In this document: positions 44,545 to 52,862 of the stretch, in pieces | How positions within the stretch are numbered: position 1 is the first letter of the stretch | Layout of the letters: each line of letters begins with the position of its first letter | NCBI RefSeq assembly: GCF_016889705.1 | Contig: NZ_CP069526.1 | Coordinates: 6,758,001 to 6,822,000, forward strand | DNA length: 64,000 nucleotides | Origin: Amycolatopsis sp. FDAARGOS 1241 | Lineage (GTDB): Bacteria; Actinomycetota; Actinomycetes; Mycobacteriales; Pseudonocardiaceae | Reading direction: 5' to 3' | Notes under the pieces: model-generated | Seen by the model: only the letters and a program-made list of their open reading frames with translations | The model's database searches: none | Told to the model about the DNA's origin: nothing | Position numbers and translations under genes: made by a program

Positions 44545-47301
44545 ATGCAGGTAACACGCCGCCGCAGGCGTGTCGAGAGAGCCGCTACCGGGGCCTCCGG
44601 CGCGGGCAGATCCCGCAAGGTCCGCCTCGCCACCGCCGGTACCGCCACTCTCGCGCTCGTGGTGACCGGCACCGGCATCGGTACCGCTTCGACGCAGCAA
44701 TTCGGCACTCAGCACGTCACGCAGCAGACGAAGGACGGGATGGTCGTCTCGAGCGACCAGTACCTGAACCCGATCGGTGACCGCCTGGTCGTCAACAACG
44801 GCAAGATCATGGCCTCGTCGATCAGCCCGGACGGCACGCACCTCGCCGCCCTGACCACTGACGGTGGCATCGCCCTGACGATTGTGGACCTCAAGAGCTA
44901 CAAGGTCCAGCAGCTGATCGGCAACTCGGCGAGCGCGAACCTCAAGATCGCCGGCAACGACGTCGGCCAGGAAGGCCCGTCGTACTCCCCCGACGGCAAG
45001 TTCCTGTGGCTCGCCCAGACCGACGGTTACACCAAGTTCACGGTGAACGCCGACGGCACGCTCGCGAACCCCGTCTCCGTCAAGATCCCTGCCGACGGAC
45101 CCAAGCACGCCCTGGTCGCCCAGGCCGTGTTCTCGCCCGACGGCACCGTCGTGTACGCCGCTGTGAACGGCCAGAACCGCGTCGTCGCCATCAACGCGTC
45201 GACCGGTGCCGTGCTGCAGAGCTGGAACACCGGCATCGCGCCGCGCGACCTGGTTCTGGTGGGCAACAAGCTGTACGCCAGCAACGAGGGCGGCCGGATG
45301 GCCAAGCCCGGCGAGACGACGATCAACTCCTACAACACCCCGGTGCCGGCCAACCCCGCCACCGGTGCCTCCACCACCGGCACGGTGAGCGTCATCGACA
45401 CCGCGAACCCGGCCGCCGCGGTGAAGAGCATCGACGTGGGGCTGCACCCGACCGCGCTGTACACGAGCAAGGGCACGGTGTTCGTCGCGAACACCTCCAG
45501 CAACTCGGTGTCCGTGATCGACTCGGCCAATGACCAGGTCGTCCAGACCATCGCGACCCAGCCGTGGCCCGCGGCGTCGGTGGGGTACGAGCCCGACGGC
45601 ATCACGCTCACCCAGGACGGGCACCTGCTGGTGACGCTGGGCCGCGCCAACGCGATCGCCGTCTACCGCTACGCCAGCCCGAAGGACCCGGCCAGCTACA
45701 TCGGCCTGCTGCCGACGGACTACTTCCCGACCGCGATCGCCACGGTGGGTAAGGACATCGTCGTGTCCAACACCCGCGGCATCGACGCCCAGCGCCCGAC
45801 CACGGCCGCCGGGCACGGCACGCACGACACGACCGCCAGCGTGCAGCGTTTCCAGCTGCCCGACGACCGGACGATCAAGTCGTACACGCCGAAGGTGTTC
45901 AGGCAGAACGGCTGGACCGAGAACTCCGTGCAGGTCGCGAACGACAACCGCAACAAGAAGCCGGTGCCGGTGCCGCAGCGCCTCGGTGACCCTTCGACGA
46001 TCAAGCACGTCTTCCTGATCGTCAAGGAGAACCGGACCTACGACCAGGTCTACGGTGACATGCCGCAGGGCAACGGCGACGCGGCGCTGGCGCAGTTCGG
46101 CGAGAACGTGACGCCGAACCAGCACGCGCTGGCCCAGCAGTTCGGGCTGTACGACAACACGTACGACATCGGCACGAACTCCGCTGAAGGCCACAACTGG
46201 CTGATGCAGGCCGACGACCCGGAGTACACCGAATCCTCGGCCGGTGAGTACCTGCGCAGCTACGACACCGAGAACGACGTGCTCGGTCACCAGAAGTCCG
46301 GCTTCATCTGGACCGGCGCGCAGGCGGCCGGCCAGAGCGTCAAGGACTTCGGCGAGTTCCAGTCGATGGAGACCAAGCCCGCCGGCGGGACCTGGCAGAA
46401 CTACTACTGCGACGCCAAGAACATGGCCGCGACCGGTGAGCCCAGCGCTTACCCGATCAAGACCGGTTCGGCGATCCCGTCGCTGAACGACGTGTCGGTG
46501 CCCGGCTTCCCGCTGTTCGACACCAGCGTGCCGGACGTCTACAAGGAACAGGTCTGGAAGCAGGACTTCGAGAAGAACGGTCCCGCGAACCTGAACATGT
46601 TCTGGCTGTCCAACGACCACACCGGTGGCCCGGCGAGCCCGGCCGCTCAGGTCGCGGACAACGACCTCGCCACGGGGCAGATCGTCGACGAGATCTCGCA
46701 CAGCAAGTACTGGAAGGACTCGGCCATCTTCGTGGTCGAGGACGACTCGCAGGCCGGTCTGGACCACGTCGACGGCCACCGGGCGCCGATCCAGGTCATC
46801 AGCCCGTATGCGCAGCACGGTGTGGTCGACAACCGGTACTACTCGCAGATCATGATGATCCGCACGATCGAGCAGATCCTCGGGATCCAGCCGATGAACC
46901 AGAAGGACAGCGCGGCCACCCCGATGGCGACTGCCTTCACGAACAAGCCGGACTTCACGCCGTTCACCGCGGTGCCGAACCGGACGTCGCTGACGGCCGG
47001 TCTCGCAACGCAGCCGACGTGTGGTTCGGACGTCGTGGCTCCGCAGTTCGCGGCTGTTCAGCCGAGCACCGCGGTGCCGGCCAGCGAGCAGCAGGTCGCG
47101 TCCCAGTGGGCGGCGTGGCAGAAGAACCAGCACTTCACCGGTCCGGGCGCGATCCCGGACTCCGCCAACCCCGAGCAGATGGACCACTTCACGTGGTACC
47201 AGGTGCACGGGTGGAAGACCCCGTACCCCGGTGAGAACAAGATCTACTCGCCGGACCAGGTGCCGGGTGCCTACATCCCCTCGGCTGAGTCGGACGGCTG
47301 A
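44545..47301 (+). CDS. Secreted YncE-like beta-propeller/phosphoesterase fusion
   Basis: A 918-residue exported protein. A basic N-terminus and a hydrophobic stretch (about 27-47) ending GTAST form a signal peptide. Residues ~60-430 are beta-propeller repeats of YncE type (SSISPDGTHLAAL, AVFSPDGTVVYAAVNGQNRV, TVFVANTSSNSVSVID). Residues ~490-790 are a phosphoesterase/alkaline-phosphatase superfamily domain: VFLIVKENRTYDQVYGDMP, EGHNWLMQ, FWLSNDHTGG, IFVVEDDSQAGLDHVDGHR. The Asp/His-rich motifs are metal-site candidates. It may hydrolyse phosphate or sulfate esters at the cell surface. A strong terminator follows. Confidence 0.88.
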   Translation: MQVTRRRRRVERAATGASGAGRSRKVRLATAGTATLALVVTGTGIGTASTQQFGTQHVTQQTKDGMVVSSDQYLNPIGDRLVVNNGKIMASSISPDGTHLAALTTDGGIALTIVDLKSYKVQQLIGNSASANLKIAGNDVGQEGPSYSPDGKFLWLAQTDGYTKFTVNADGTLANPVSVKIPADGPKHALVAQAVFSPDGTVVYAAVNGQNRVVAINASTGAVLQSWNTGIAPRDLVLVGNKLYASNEGGRMAKPGETTINSYNTPVPANPATGASTTGTVSVIDTANPAAAVKSIDVGLHPTALYTSKGTVFVANTSSNSVSVIDSANDQVVQTIATQPWPAASVGYEPDGITLTQDGHLLVTLGRANAIAVYRYASPKDPASYIGLLPTDYFPTAIATVGKDIVVSNTRGIDAQRPTTAAGHGTHDTTASVQRFQLPDDRTIKSYTPKVFRQNGWTENSVQVANDNRNKKPVPVPQRLGDPSTIKHVFLIVKENRTYDQVYGDMPQGNGDAALAQFGENVTPNQHALAQQFGLYDNTYDIGTNSAEGHNWLMQADDPEYTESSAGEYLRSYDTENDVLGHQKSGFIWTGAQAAGQSVKDFGEFQSMETKPAGGTWQNYYCDAKNMAATGEPSAYPIKTGSAIPSLNDVSVPGFPLFDTSVPDVYKEQVWKQDFEKNGPANLNMFWLSNDHTGGPASPAAQVADNDLATGQIVDEISHSKYWKDSAIFVVEDDSQAGLDHVDGHRAPIQVISPYAQHGVVDNRYYSQIMMIRTIEQILGIQPMNQKDSAATPMATAFTNKPDFTPFTAVPNRTSLTAGLATQPTCGSDVVAPQFAAVQPSTAVPASEQQVASQWAAWQKNQHFTGPGAIPDSANPEQMDHFTWYQVHGWKTPYPGENKIYSPDQVPGAYIPSAESDG

Positions 47302-47322
47302 CGAGCAGTCGAGTGAACACGG

Positions 47323-47358
47323 GCCCCTGGCCGGCTTCGCGCCGGTCAGGGGCTTTTT
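47323..47358 (+). terminator. Intrinsic terminator of the ABC/phosphoesterase unit
   Basis: GCCCCTGGCCGGC (47323-47335) pairs with GCCGGTCAGGGGC (47341-47353), 13 bp with one wobble and a TTCGC loop, followed by TTTTT. It lies 21 bp after the stop codon. Confidence 0.92.
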
Positions 47359-47420
47359 CCGCGCGGACTCCGAAACCGTGGTGTTTCAGGTGCGCCCCGC
47401 AGCGGCGGGCGGTGGTAACG

Positions 47421-48030
47421 GTGGATCCCGTCGTCAGCACGCCGTACGGGCGGGTGCGTTGCAGCCTCGCGTGACGGCGTCACACGGTTTCTCGGCATCC
47501 CGTACGCCGCCGAGCCCTTCGGCTCCGCGACCCGACCTGCCGGTGCCGGTGTGGACTGCACGGAGGCTCGAACGTCACGGTCTCGTCGGCGATGCCGATC
47601 TACGACGGCGCAGCCTTCGCGCGGCGCGTGGTCATGTTCGCACTGGCCGCGGTCTCACTAGCGGGCAAGAGCACGTCCGCCGAAGTGACAACATTGCTGG
47701 GGCGTCAGGGTTTCCCTCACGCGGGCCGGTAACGGGGCCCCGGGGGAGCTGCATGCCGCGGTGCTCACCGACGCGATGTTCCGGCGGCCGGTGCGCCGGT
47801 TGGTCGATTCACGGCGCGGGCCGACGTTGGCGTACGAGTTCGGGTGGCCTTCGCGGCTGCCCGGCGTCGGGGGCGGCACACGGGATCAAGCCCGGGGTTC
47901 GTGCTCGGCAGCCTTGGGCTGTCGGCGCTTGAAGGTTCGAAGCCACCGCCGTAGCCGGCTCGCCGGGTGCAGTCGGCGTGGGTTTCCTTTGCGTCCACGG
48001 GTGATCCGAGGTGGCCGCGCGACGAGGTGC
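47421..48030 (+). pseudogene. Remnant of a type-B carboxylesterase
   Basis: Pieces of a carboxylesterase occur in order but in different frames: VVSTPYGRVRC near 47430, DGVTRFLGIPYAAEPFG near 47475, MPIYDGAAFA near 47600, VLTDAMFRRPVRRLVDSRRG near 47760 and QSAWVSFASTGDPRWPRDE at 47968-48030. The whole is ~600 bp against ~1500 bp for an intact gene, so most of the catalytic core, including the Ser nucleophile region, is deleted. Long dead. Confidence 0.7.
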
Positions 48031-48054
48031 ACGTCTTTCGGGCCTCGCGTACCC

Positions 48055-48260
48055 AGCGCGCTCGAGCGGCGCACGCCGCGCCGGCAACTCGTCGACAGCC
48101 TCCGCGCCGAAATCGCGTCGGAAGAGCTGGGCGCGGGCACCGCACTGGTGGAAAGCGAGCTCAACCAACGGTTCCAGGTCAGCCGCGGGACCGCCCGAGA
48201 GGCGCTGCGCGAATAGGGTCTCGTGCTGCAGCAGCCGCGGGATGCCGTTCGCCTCTACCA
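48055..48260 (+). pseudogene. Remnant of a GntR-family regulator (HTH only)
   Basis: ALERRTPRRQLVDSLRAEIA and SELNQRFQVSRGTAREALRE form a GntR N-terminal winged helix. An in-frame TAG at 48214-48216 follows, after which GLVLQQPRDAV continues in frame before similarity is lost. The effector domain is missing. It follows the dead carboxylesterase. The 48261-48338 interval holds nothing further. Confidence 0.65.
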
Positions 48261-48338
48261 CTGTCGGCGGCCGGGCCGGTCAGTCAACGGTCGATTGTCC
48301 GACATCGGACAGCGGCAGGTCGCAGGGGGGGCCGACGG

Positions 48339-49274
48339 TCAGGCGAACTCGTTGCCCTCGGGATCCACGGCGGGGCCGGGGTGTTCGCCGAGGTGGACGC
48401 GCAGCCGGTTGCGCCCGCTCTTCACGTCGGCCGACCTCAGGAACTCGACCGCCGGCCCGTGCCCCGACGGACCGCGCAGCGTGACGACCACCGGATGGCT
48501 CGCAGCGACCGGCCACCCGAGGCGGGCTGACCAGAACTCCGCGAGCTCTGCCGGCTCGTTGGCGTCGACCACAAGCGCCGCGAGCGCCCCCGCGCGCGAG
48601 TACTCGGGCCGTGGTTCGAGGACGCAGAACTCGTTCCCCTCGGGATCCGCGAGCACCACCCACGGCACGTCACCCTGGCCGACGTCGAGCGGCCGCGCGC
48701 CCAGAGTGAGGGCCTGCTCGACGACCTGCCGCTGATGGCGGTCCGTGCGGCTCGCGAGATCGAGGTGCAGCCGGTTCTTGCCTCGCTTCGGCTCCTCCTC
48801 GGGAACGAACACGAGGTCGAACTCGCAGCCGTCCCCCGCCGACGGCCGCACGACCACCGCATCCTCGACAGCACCAGCCGGCCGCTGGTCTCCGAGGGCA
48901 GAGCTCGACGACTCGAATCCCACGGCGGTGTCCGGTGCGCCGTTCGCGCCTACTTCGCCGGGCCTGGTCGCGCCTTGACCCGCTCCGGTGCCGCCCTGCT
49001 TGGCTTCACGCCCGACGAGAGGGTCTCGTCCTCCAGAAGCGGGCATCGACGACTCGGATCCCGTAGCCGGGCCTTGCGCGCCACCGTCGCCATCGGCTGC
49101 CGGCTCCTGCGGAGCCGGGCCATTCCCCGTAGTCGCCCGCCCCCGCCTTGCAACGGCGGTGCTCTGCGTTTCCCTTGCCGTGACAAGCTGCCAGCCGAGC
49201 AGCGCGGCCCAGAAGCGAGACAGCTCCTGGGGCCGCGCTGCGTCGATGGTCAGGTTCGCCGGGCCGGTGGTCAT
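48339..49274 (-). CDS. VOC (glyoxalase-like) protein with a low-complexity insertion
   Basis: A 311-residue protein with two vicinal-oxygen-chelate domains. The first begins NLTIDAARPQELSRFWAALL and, after an interruption, resumes CEFDLVFVPEEEPKRGKNRL and ends DPEGNEFCVLEP. The second is LAALVVDANEPAELAEFWSA to DPEGNEFA. About 105 residues (about 36-140; 49170-48850) of Gly/Ala/Pro/Ser-rich sequence split the first domain; within it a 47-codon unit recurs (FESSSSAL/SESSMPAS). The ATG lies exactly at +1 of TACGGT (49286-49281), so it is probably leaderless. Substrate unknown. Confidence 0.82.
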   Translation of the reverse strand: MTTGPANLTIDAARPQELSRFWAALLGWQLVTARETQSTAVARRGRATTGNGPAPQEPAADGDGGAQGPATGSESSMPASGGRDPLVGREAKQGGTGAGQGATRPGEVGANGAPDTAVGFESSSSALGDQRPAGAVEDAVVVRPSAGDGCEFDLVFVPEEEPKRGKNRLHLDLASRTDRHQRQVVEQALTLGARPLDVGQGDVPWVVLADPEGNEFCVLEPRPEYSRAGALAALVVDANEPAELAEFWSARLGWPVAASHPVVVTLRGPSGHGPAVEFLRSADVKSGRNRLRVHLGEHPGPAVDPEGNEFA

Positions 49275-49344
49275 GGCGGGACCGTAGCGCGCTCCACCGA
49301 CAGAAACCGCCGGGTGAACCGGGAAAGCTTCCCCACTCTCCGGT

Positions 49345-50112
49345 TCAGCGGGTGGCCAGCCGTAGCAGGGCCCAGAGCTGGGCTGCCAGGTCGTGGCCGC
49401 CGGTGGAGATCACGGCGGTCGGGGCGGCGCGGCCCCACAGCCAGAGGTAGACGTTGGCCGGTTCGCCGCTGACGAGTTCGTCGGCGGCTTCGGCTTCCTC
49501 CGGCGAGCAGCGCCACGCCTCCATGCGGTCGGGGCCGGCGCGGGCGATCCAGCTGTGGCCGCCCGTCTGCACGCCGACGGTGCCGAGACGGGTGCCGGCG
49601 AGGCCCATGACGGCGAGGCGGTGGCCGAAGTACAGGGTGAGGACCTCGTCGACACCGTCGGTGGCGAGGTCGGCGGGCACGGCCGGGTGGGCGGTGCCCG
49701 CGGCGCGCTCGGCGTCGACGCGGTGGACGAGCGTCTCGTGGAGCGTGCGGCGGCGCCAGAAGCCGTAGGTCGGGTCGGCGGGCCACCAGGTGGCGGCGTG
49801 GTCGGCGGGGTCGTGGGCGGCGAGTTCGGCGATCACGGCGTCGCGCGCGACGGCGTAGTGGTCGGCCACCGTTTCGTCCTGGCGAGGGCCGCGCTGCCAC
49901 TGTGCGGGCTTGCGCCCTTCGCGCAGCCAGCCGAGGGTGACTCCGTAGACGCTGCCGACGTGGCGGACCAGCTCGCGCACCGTCCAGCCCGGCGCGGTGG
50001 GCACCGGCGCTTCCGCCGACGCCGTGTGCGCCACCTCCCCCAGCACGCGCGCTTCGATCTCCAGCGCTTCGAGCAACCGGCCGTGGTCGACCGGACCGAG
50101 CTCACGCGACAT
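49345..50112 (-). CDS. Maleylpyruvate isomerase-family, mycothiol-dependent-type protein
   Basis: A 255-residue protein of the DinB-like MDMPI family: SRELGPVDHGRLLEALEIEA, then PTAPGWTVRELVRHVGSVYG with a metal-ligand His, and RRRTLHETLVHRVDAERAAG with further His/Asp candidates. The C-terminal part (GQTGG-like VQTGGHSWIARAG) is the MDMPI C-terminal domain. Many relatives use mycothiol, which actinobacteria make, but the reaction is not predictable. The start overlaps the end of the HEPN gene by 11 bp, so the two genes are coupled and would share the SOS-controlled promoter. Confidence 0.85.
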   Translation of the reverse strand: MSRELGPVDHGRLLEALEIEARVLGEVAHTASAEAPVPTAPGWTVRELVRHVGSVYGVTLGWLREGRKPAQWQRGPRQDETVADHYAVARDAVIAELAAHDPADHAATWWPADPTYGFWRRRTLHETLVHRVDAERAAGTAHPAVPADLATDGVDEVLTLYFGHRLAVMGLAGTRLGTVGVQTGGHSWIARAGPDRMEAWRCSPEEAEAADELVSGEPANVYLWLWGRAAPTAVISTGGHDLAAQLWALLRLATR

Positions 50113-50566
50113 TGGCTTCGCCGGAGATGGGCAGTCCGTGGACCACCCGGCGGACGACTTCCAGGAACAACCCCGTGGCGCGCAGGAGTTCGGCGGCCGA
50201 CTCGGCCGTGACCTTGCCCGTGATGCCGGCTTCGGCGGCCGCGCGCGTGGCCGAGTTGGCCGCGAAGAAGGCAGACCACTCCCGCAGCTCCGGAGCGACG
50301 GCGTCGAGCAGCACCCAGCCGCTGGCCGGACGCCCGCGGCCCCGGCGCGGCCGCCCGCGCACGGCGAGCACCGCACCCGCGCCGCGCAGCGCCGCGAGGT
50401 ACGCCCCGATGAACCGCTCGGCGGGATCGCGTTCGTTTCCGGCATCGGCCAGCCCGCGCTTGGCCTGGGTGAGCAGGGCGGCCGCCGCCGGGTGCACCGG
50501 CGGGCGCAGCGACAGGGGCAGCTGCGGCTGCCCGGAATCCGTGGGGGACACGACCGAGACGGACAT
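50102..50566 (-). CDS. HEPN-family protein (SAV_6107-like)
   Basis: A 154-residue helical protein. After a Pro-rich N-terminus it has HPAAAALLTQAKRGLADAGN, DPAERFIGAYLAALRGAGAV and ELREWSAFFAANSATRAAAE, matching the SAV_6107-type HEPN family of actinobacteria. HEPN proteins are often RNases or nucleic-acid-associated helical modules; the R-x4-6-H RNase motif is not evident here. The ATG follows AGGAGGAGGG by about 7 nt. A perfect SOS box lies ~102 bp upstream and a 17-bp inverted repeat sits in the leader, so DNA-damage induction is expected. Confidence 0.8.
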   Translation of the reverse strand: MSVSVVSPTDSGQPQLPLSLRPPVHPAAAALLTQAKRGLADAGNERDPAERFIGAYLAALRGAGAVLAVRGRPRRGRGRPASGWVLLDAVAPELREWSAFFAANSATRAAAEAGITGKVTAESAAELLRATGLFLEVVRRVVHGLPISGEANVA

Positions 50567-50593
50567 GACGACCCTCCTCCTGCTCGGGTGAGC

Positions 50594-50649
50594 CCGGCCG
50601 GTGCCCGGCGCCGAGGCGCTTCCCCCGCCCCTCGCCGGGCACCGGCCGG
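50594..50649 (-). other. 17-bp perfect inverted repeat in the HEPN gene leader
   Basis: CCGGCCGGTGCCCGGCG (50594-50610) and its exact complement (50633-50649) flank a 22-nt spacer. The structure lies between the SOS box and the ribosome-binding site of the HEPN gene. In RNA it would form a very stable hairpin ~28 nt upstream of the start codon. It could act as an attenuator or stabiliser; no T-run follows on either strand. Confidence 0.75.
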
Positions 50650-50667
50650 TGAACACTCACCGGATGT

Positions 50668-50681
50668 CGAACGTCTGTTCG
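50668..50681. promoter_or_regulatory. SOS box (LexA site) between the HEPN gene and ybaK-like gene
   Basis: CGAACGTCTGTTCG is a perfect CGAAC-N4-GTTCG site like that of recA in this window. It lies 102 bp upstream of the HEPN ATG (minus) and 106 bp upstream of the YbaK-like ATG (plus). Position and operon logic favour the HEPN/MDMPI pair as target, but the plus-strand genes could also be controlled. Confidence 0.85.
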
Positions 50682-50786
50682 AACGATTTCCAGAGTAACC
50701 CCCGGTGCCGCGTTCTCTCAACCCCGCCGGTGGAATCCGGGGACGTGGTGCGGGACACGGTGCGGTCGGCGTGGTCTGATAACGGC

Positions 50787-51311
50787 ATGAGCTCGCTCGA
50801 CCATCCCGCCGTCGCCAAGGTCACAGCCGCGCTCGCCGAGGCAGGCCGGCGGACCGCAGCCGAAGGCGTCCGCGTCCTGCCCGCCGAGGTCCGCACCGCG
50901 GCGCACGCCGCCGAGGCGCTCGGGGTGCCGGTCGGCGCGATCGCCAACAGCCTCGTCTTCCGCGCGCGCACGGCCGCCGGTGAGGAGGTGGCGCTGCTCG
51001 CCCTCACCTCCGGCGCGCACCGCGCCGACCCCGTCCGCCTGGCGGAACTCGCCGGCTTCGCCGAGGCGGGCAAGGCCGACGCGGACTTCGTGCGCGAGCA
51101 CACCGGCCAGCCCATCGGCGGCGTCGCCCCCGTCGGCCACCCGCGGCGGCTGGTCACGCTCGTCGACACCGCGTTGCGCGCGTACGACGAGGTGTGGGCC
51201 GCGGCCGGGCACCCGAAGTCGGTGTTCCCCACGACGTTCGACGAGCTCGTCGCCTTGACCGGGGGCACTCCGGGCGCCCTGGCGGCCGGAGGGGAGGATG
51301 GGCAGCCGTGA
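50787..51311 (+). CDS. YbaK/EbsC-family aminoacyl-tRNA deacylase
   Basis: A 174-residue trans-editing protein: EGVRVLPAEVRTAAHAAEAL, VPVGAIANSLVFRA, then a GTRRADPVRLAEL-like segment and PIGGVAPVGHPRRLVTLVD, where the G-x-x-P motif is GGVAP. YbaK proteins hydrolyse mischarged tRNAs such as Cys-tRNA-Pro. I chose the ATG at 50787; the open frame reaches upstream past the SOS box. No Shine-Dalgarno sequence is obvious. It overlaps the GNAT gene by four bases. Confidence 0.88.
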   Translation: MSSLDHPAVAKVTAALAEAGRRTAAEGVRVLPAEVRTAAHAAEALGVPVGAIANSLVFRARTAAGEEVALLALTSGAHRADPVRLAELAGFAEAGKADADFVREHTGQPIGGVAPVGHPRRLVTLVDTALRAYDEVWAAAGHPKSVFPTTFDELVALTGGTPGALAAGGEDGQP

Positions 51312-51880
51312 CCGCCATGTCCTCCGGAGTTTCCCGGTACGCGCAGCTGTCCGCGGACGAGTTCCGCACGCGCCTGCCCGAAGCGCTGGCCATCTACGTC
51401 AAGGCCATGCGCTACCCCGAGGGCACGGCCGAGCAGCGCGCGCCGATGTGGCTCACCCACGCGCTGCGCGAAGGCTGGCGCTGCATCGCCGCCCTCGATG
51501 CCGATGACGCGCTGCTCGGCCTCGCCTACGGGTACACGGGCCGCGCGGGGCAGTGGTGGCACGAGCAGGTCCGCCACGGCCTCGCCCGCCGGTCCGGACC
51601 TGCCGAGGCGGACCGCTGGCTCAACGATTACTTCGAGCTCACCGAGATCCACGTGCGGCCCGAGAACCAGGGCAAGCAGATCGGCGAGGACCTGCTGCGC
51701 CGGCTGCTCGACGGCGTCCCCAACGCCAACGTCCTGCTCTCCACACCCGAAGGCACCAGCCGGGCGTGGAAGCTGTACCGGCGCACCGGGTTCGTCGACG
51801 TCTTGCGCGACTACCAGTTCACGGGCGACCCGCGGCCGTTCGCGATCCTCGGCCGACCGCTGCCGCTCGACCTGCGCTAG
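51308..51880 (+). CDS. GNAT-family N-acetyltransferase
   Basis: A 190-residue acetyltransferase. The acetyl-CoA-binding motif A is FELTEIHVRPENQGKQIGED, where the Q-x-x-G-x-G/A loop reads QGKQIGE. Motif B is VLLSTPEGTSRAWKLYRRTG. The upstream half, ALAIYVKAMRYPEGTAEQRA to GLAYGYTGRAGQWWHEQV, recurs in a conserved actinobacterial subgroup. The GTG start overlaps the upstream stop (GTGA); an ATG 9 nt downstream is an alternative. The acceptor is unknown. Confidence 0.85.
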   Translation: MTAMSSGVSRYAQLSADEFRTRLPEALAIYVKAMRYPEGTAEQRAPMWLTHALREGWRCIAALDADDALLGLAYGYTGRAGQWWHEQVRHGLARRSGPAEADRWLNDYFELTEIHVRPENQGKQIGEDLLRRLLDGVPNANVLLSTPEGTSRAWKLYRRTGFVDVLRDYQFTGDPRPFAILGRPLPLDLR

Positions 51881-52136
51881 GTTCGGGCCGCCAGTAGCCG
51901 ACCGCCAGCGCCACGACCAGCAGGGCCGCGCCGCACCACGCCGGCGTGCTCAGCCGCTCGTGCCGGAACGCGACGGACAGAACGGTCGCCGTGAGCGGCT
52001 CCAGCAACGCCGAAAGCGCGCCCAGCACGGGGCGGGCTCCGGCGAGGCCGCGGAAGTACGCGGCGTATGCGAGCGCCGTCGACACGACGCCGAGGTACGG
52101 GCTGAGTTGTCCACAACTCGGGTCCCGTGTGGACAA
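51819..52136 (-). pseudogene. 3' fragment of an EamA/DMT-family transporter
   Basis: Only the last ~75 residues of an EamA domain remain: YLGVVSTALAYAAYFRGLAG, RPVLGALSALLEPLTATVLS and LLVVALAVGYW, about three transmembrane helices of the usual ten. The frame runs past the normal end into the GNAT gene. At its 5' side similarity stops near 52110, beside the repetitive spacer, which suggests that a deletion or repeat expansion removed the rest. Confidence 0.7.
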
Positions 52137-52381
52137 CTTGGGCAGAGCGCGGCGGGCAATGCGCCGAGTCGGTTACGGTTCGAGGGTGGGAGCAAAACCA
52201 ACGTCGGGCAAGGAAAAGCCCTCGGTAGCGGCGAAACTCCCGGGGGCTTCACCAGGCAGAGCCGGCTTCGCTGGGCCTTGCCCGGGCCGGGCGAGCCGGC
52301 AAAGGTCAGCCAGGCCAGCTAGGCCGGACAGCCGGGCCACGCCAGCCGCGGCGGGCCGGTCGGGCCAGAAGGTCGAGCCAA

Positions 52382-52816
52382 GCCAGGCCCACCCACGACC
52401 AACTCAGACCCAGCCAAGCTAGAACCGCCGAGCAAGACCCAGCCGAACTCGGCCGGCTGAGCCTGACTCGCACACCACAGCCGACCGGTCAGGCCAGACG
52501 GGCCGGATCAACAAGACCGAGTCGAGCGGGCAATCCAGGGACCCAGCCGAACCAGCCACCGCAGCCGCACCGCGCCGACCAGACCAGAAGCCCTAGCCAA
52601 GCCAGACCCACCGTCCAAATCAGGCCCAGCCAAGCCAGAACCGCCGAGCAAGACCCAGCCCAACTCGGCCCGCTGAGCCTGACTCGCACACCACAGCCGA
52701 CCGGTCAGGCCAGACGGGCCGGATCAACAAGACCGAGCCGAGCGGGCAATCCAGGGACCCAGCCGAACCAGCCACCGCAGCCGCACCGAGCCGACCGAAC
52801 CAAAAGCCCTGAGCAG
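52382..52816. repeat. Tandem duplication of a ~216-bp unit
   Basis: Two adjacent copies (about 52385-52600 and 52601-52816) keep an exact 216-bp offset over long stretches. CTGAGCCTGACTCGCACACC recurs at 52457 and 52673, and GCAGCCGCACCG at 52561 and 52777. Within each unit, CAGCCAAGCCAGACC-like words repeat. Both strands stay open by composition; no protein family fits. The whole 52137-53014 spacer is repetitive and non-coding. Confidence 0.85.
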
Positions 52817-52862
52817 GCCAGACCCGCTCAAGCCGAACCGACCCAACCCAGGCCCAGGCAAA

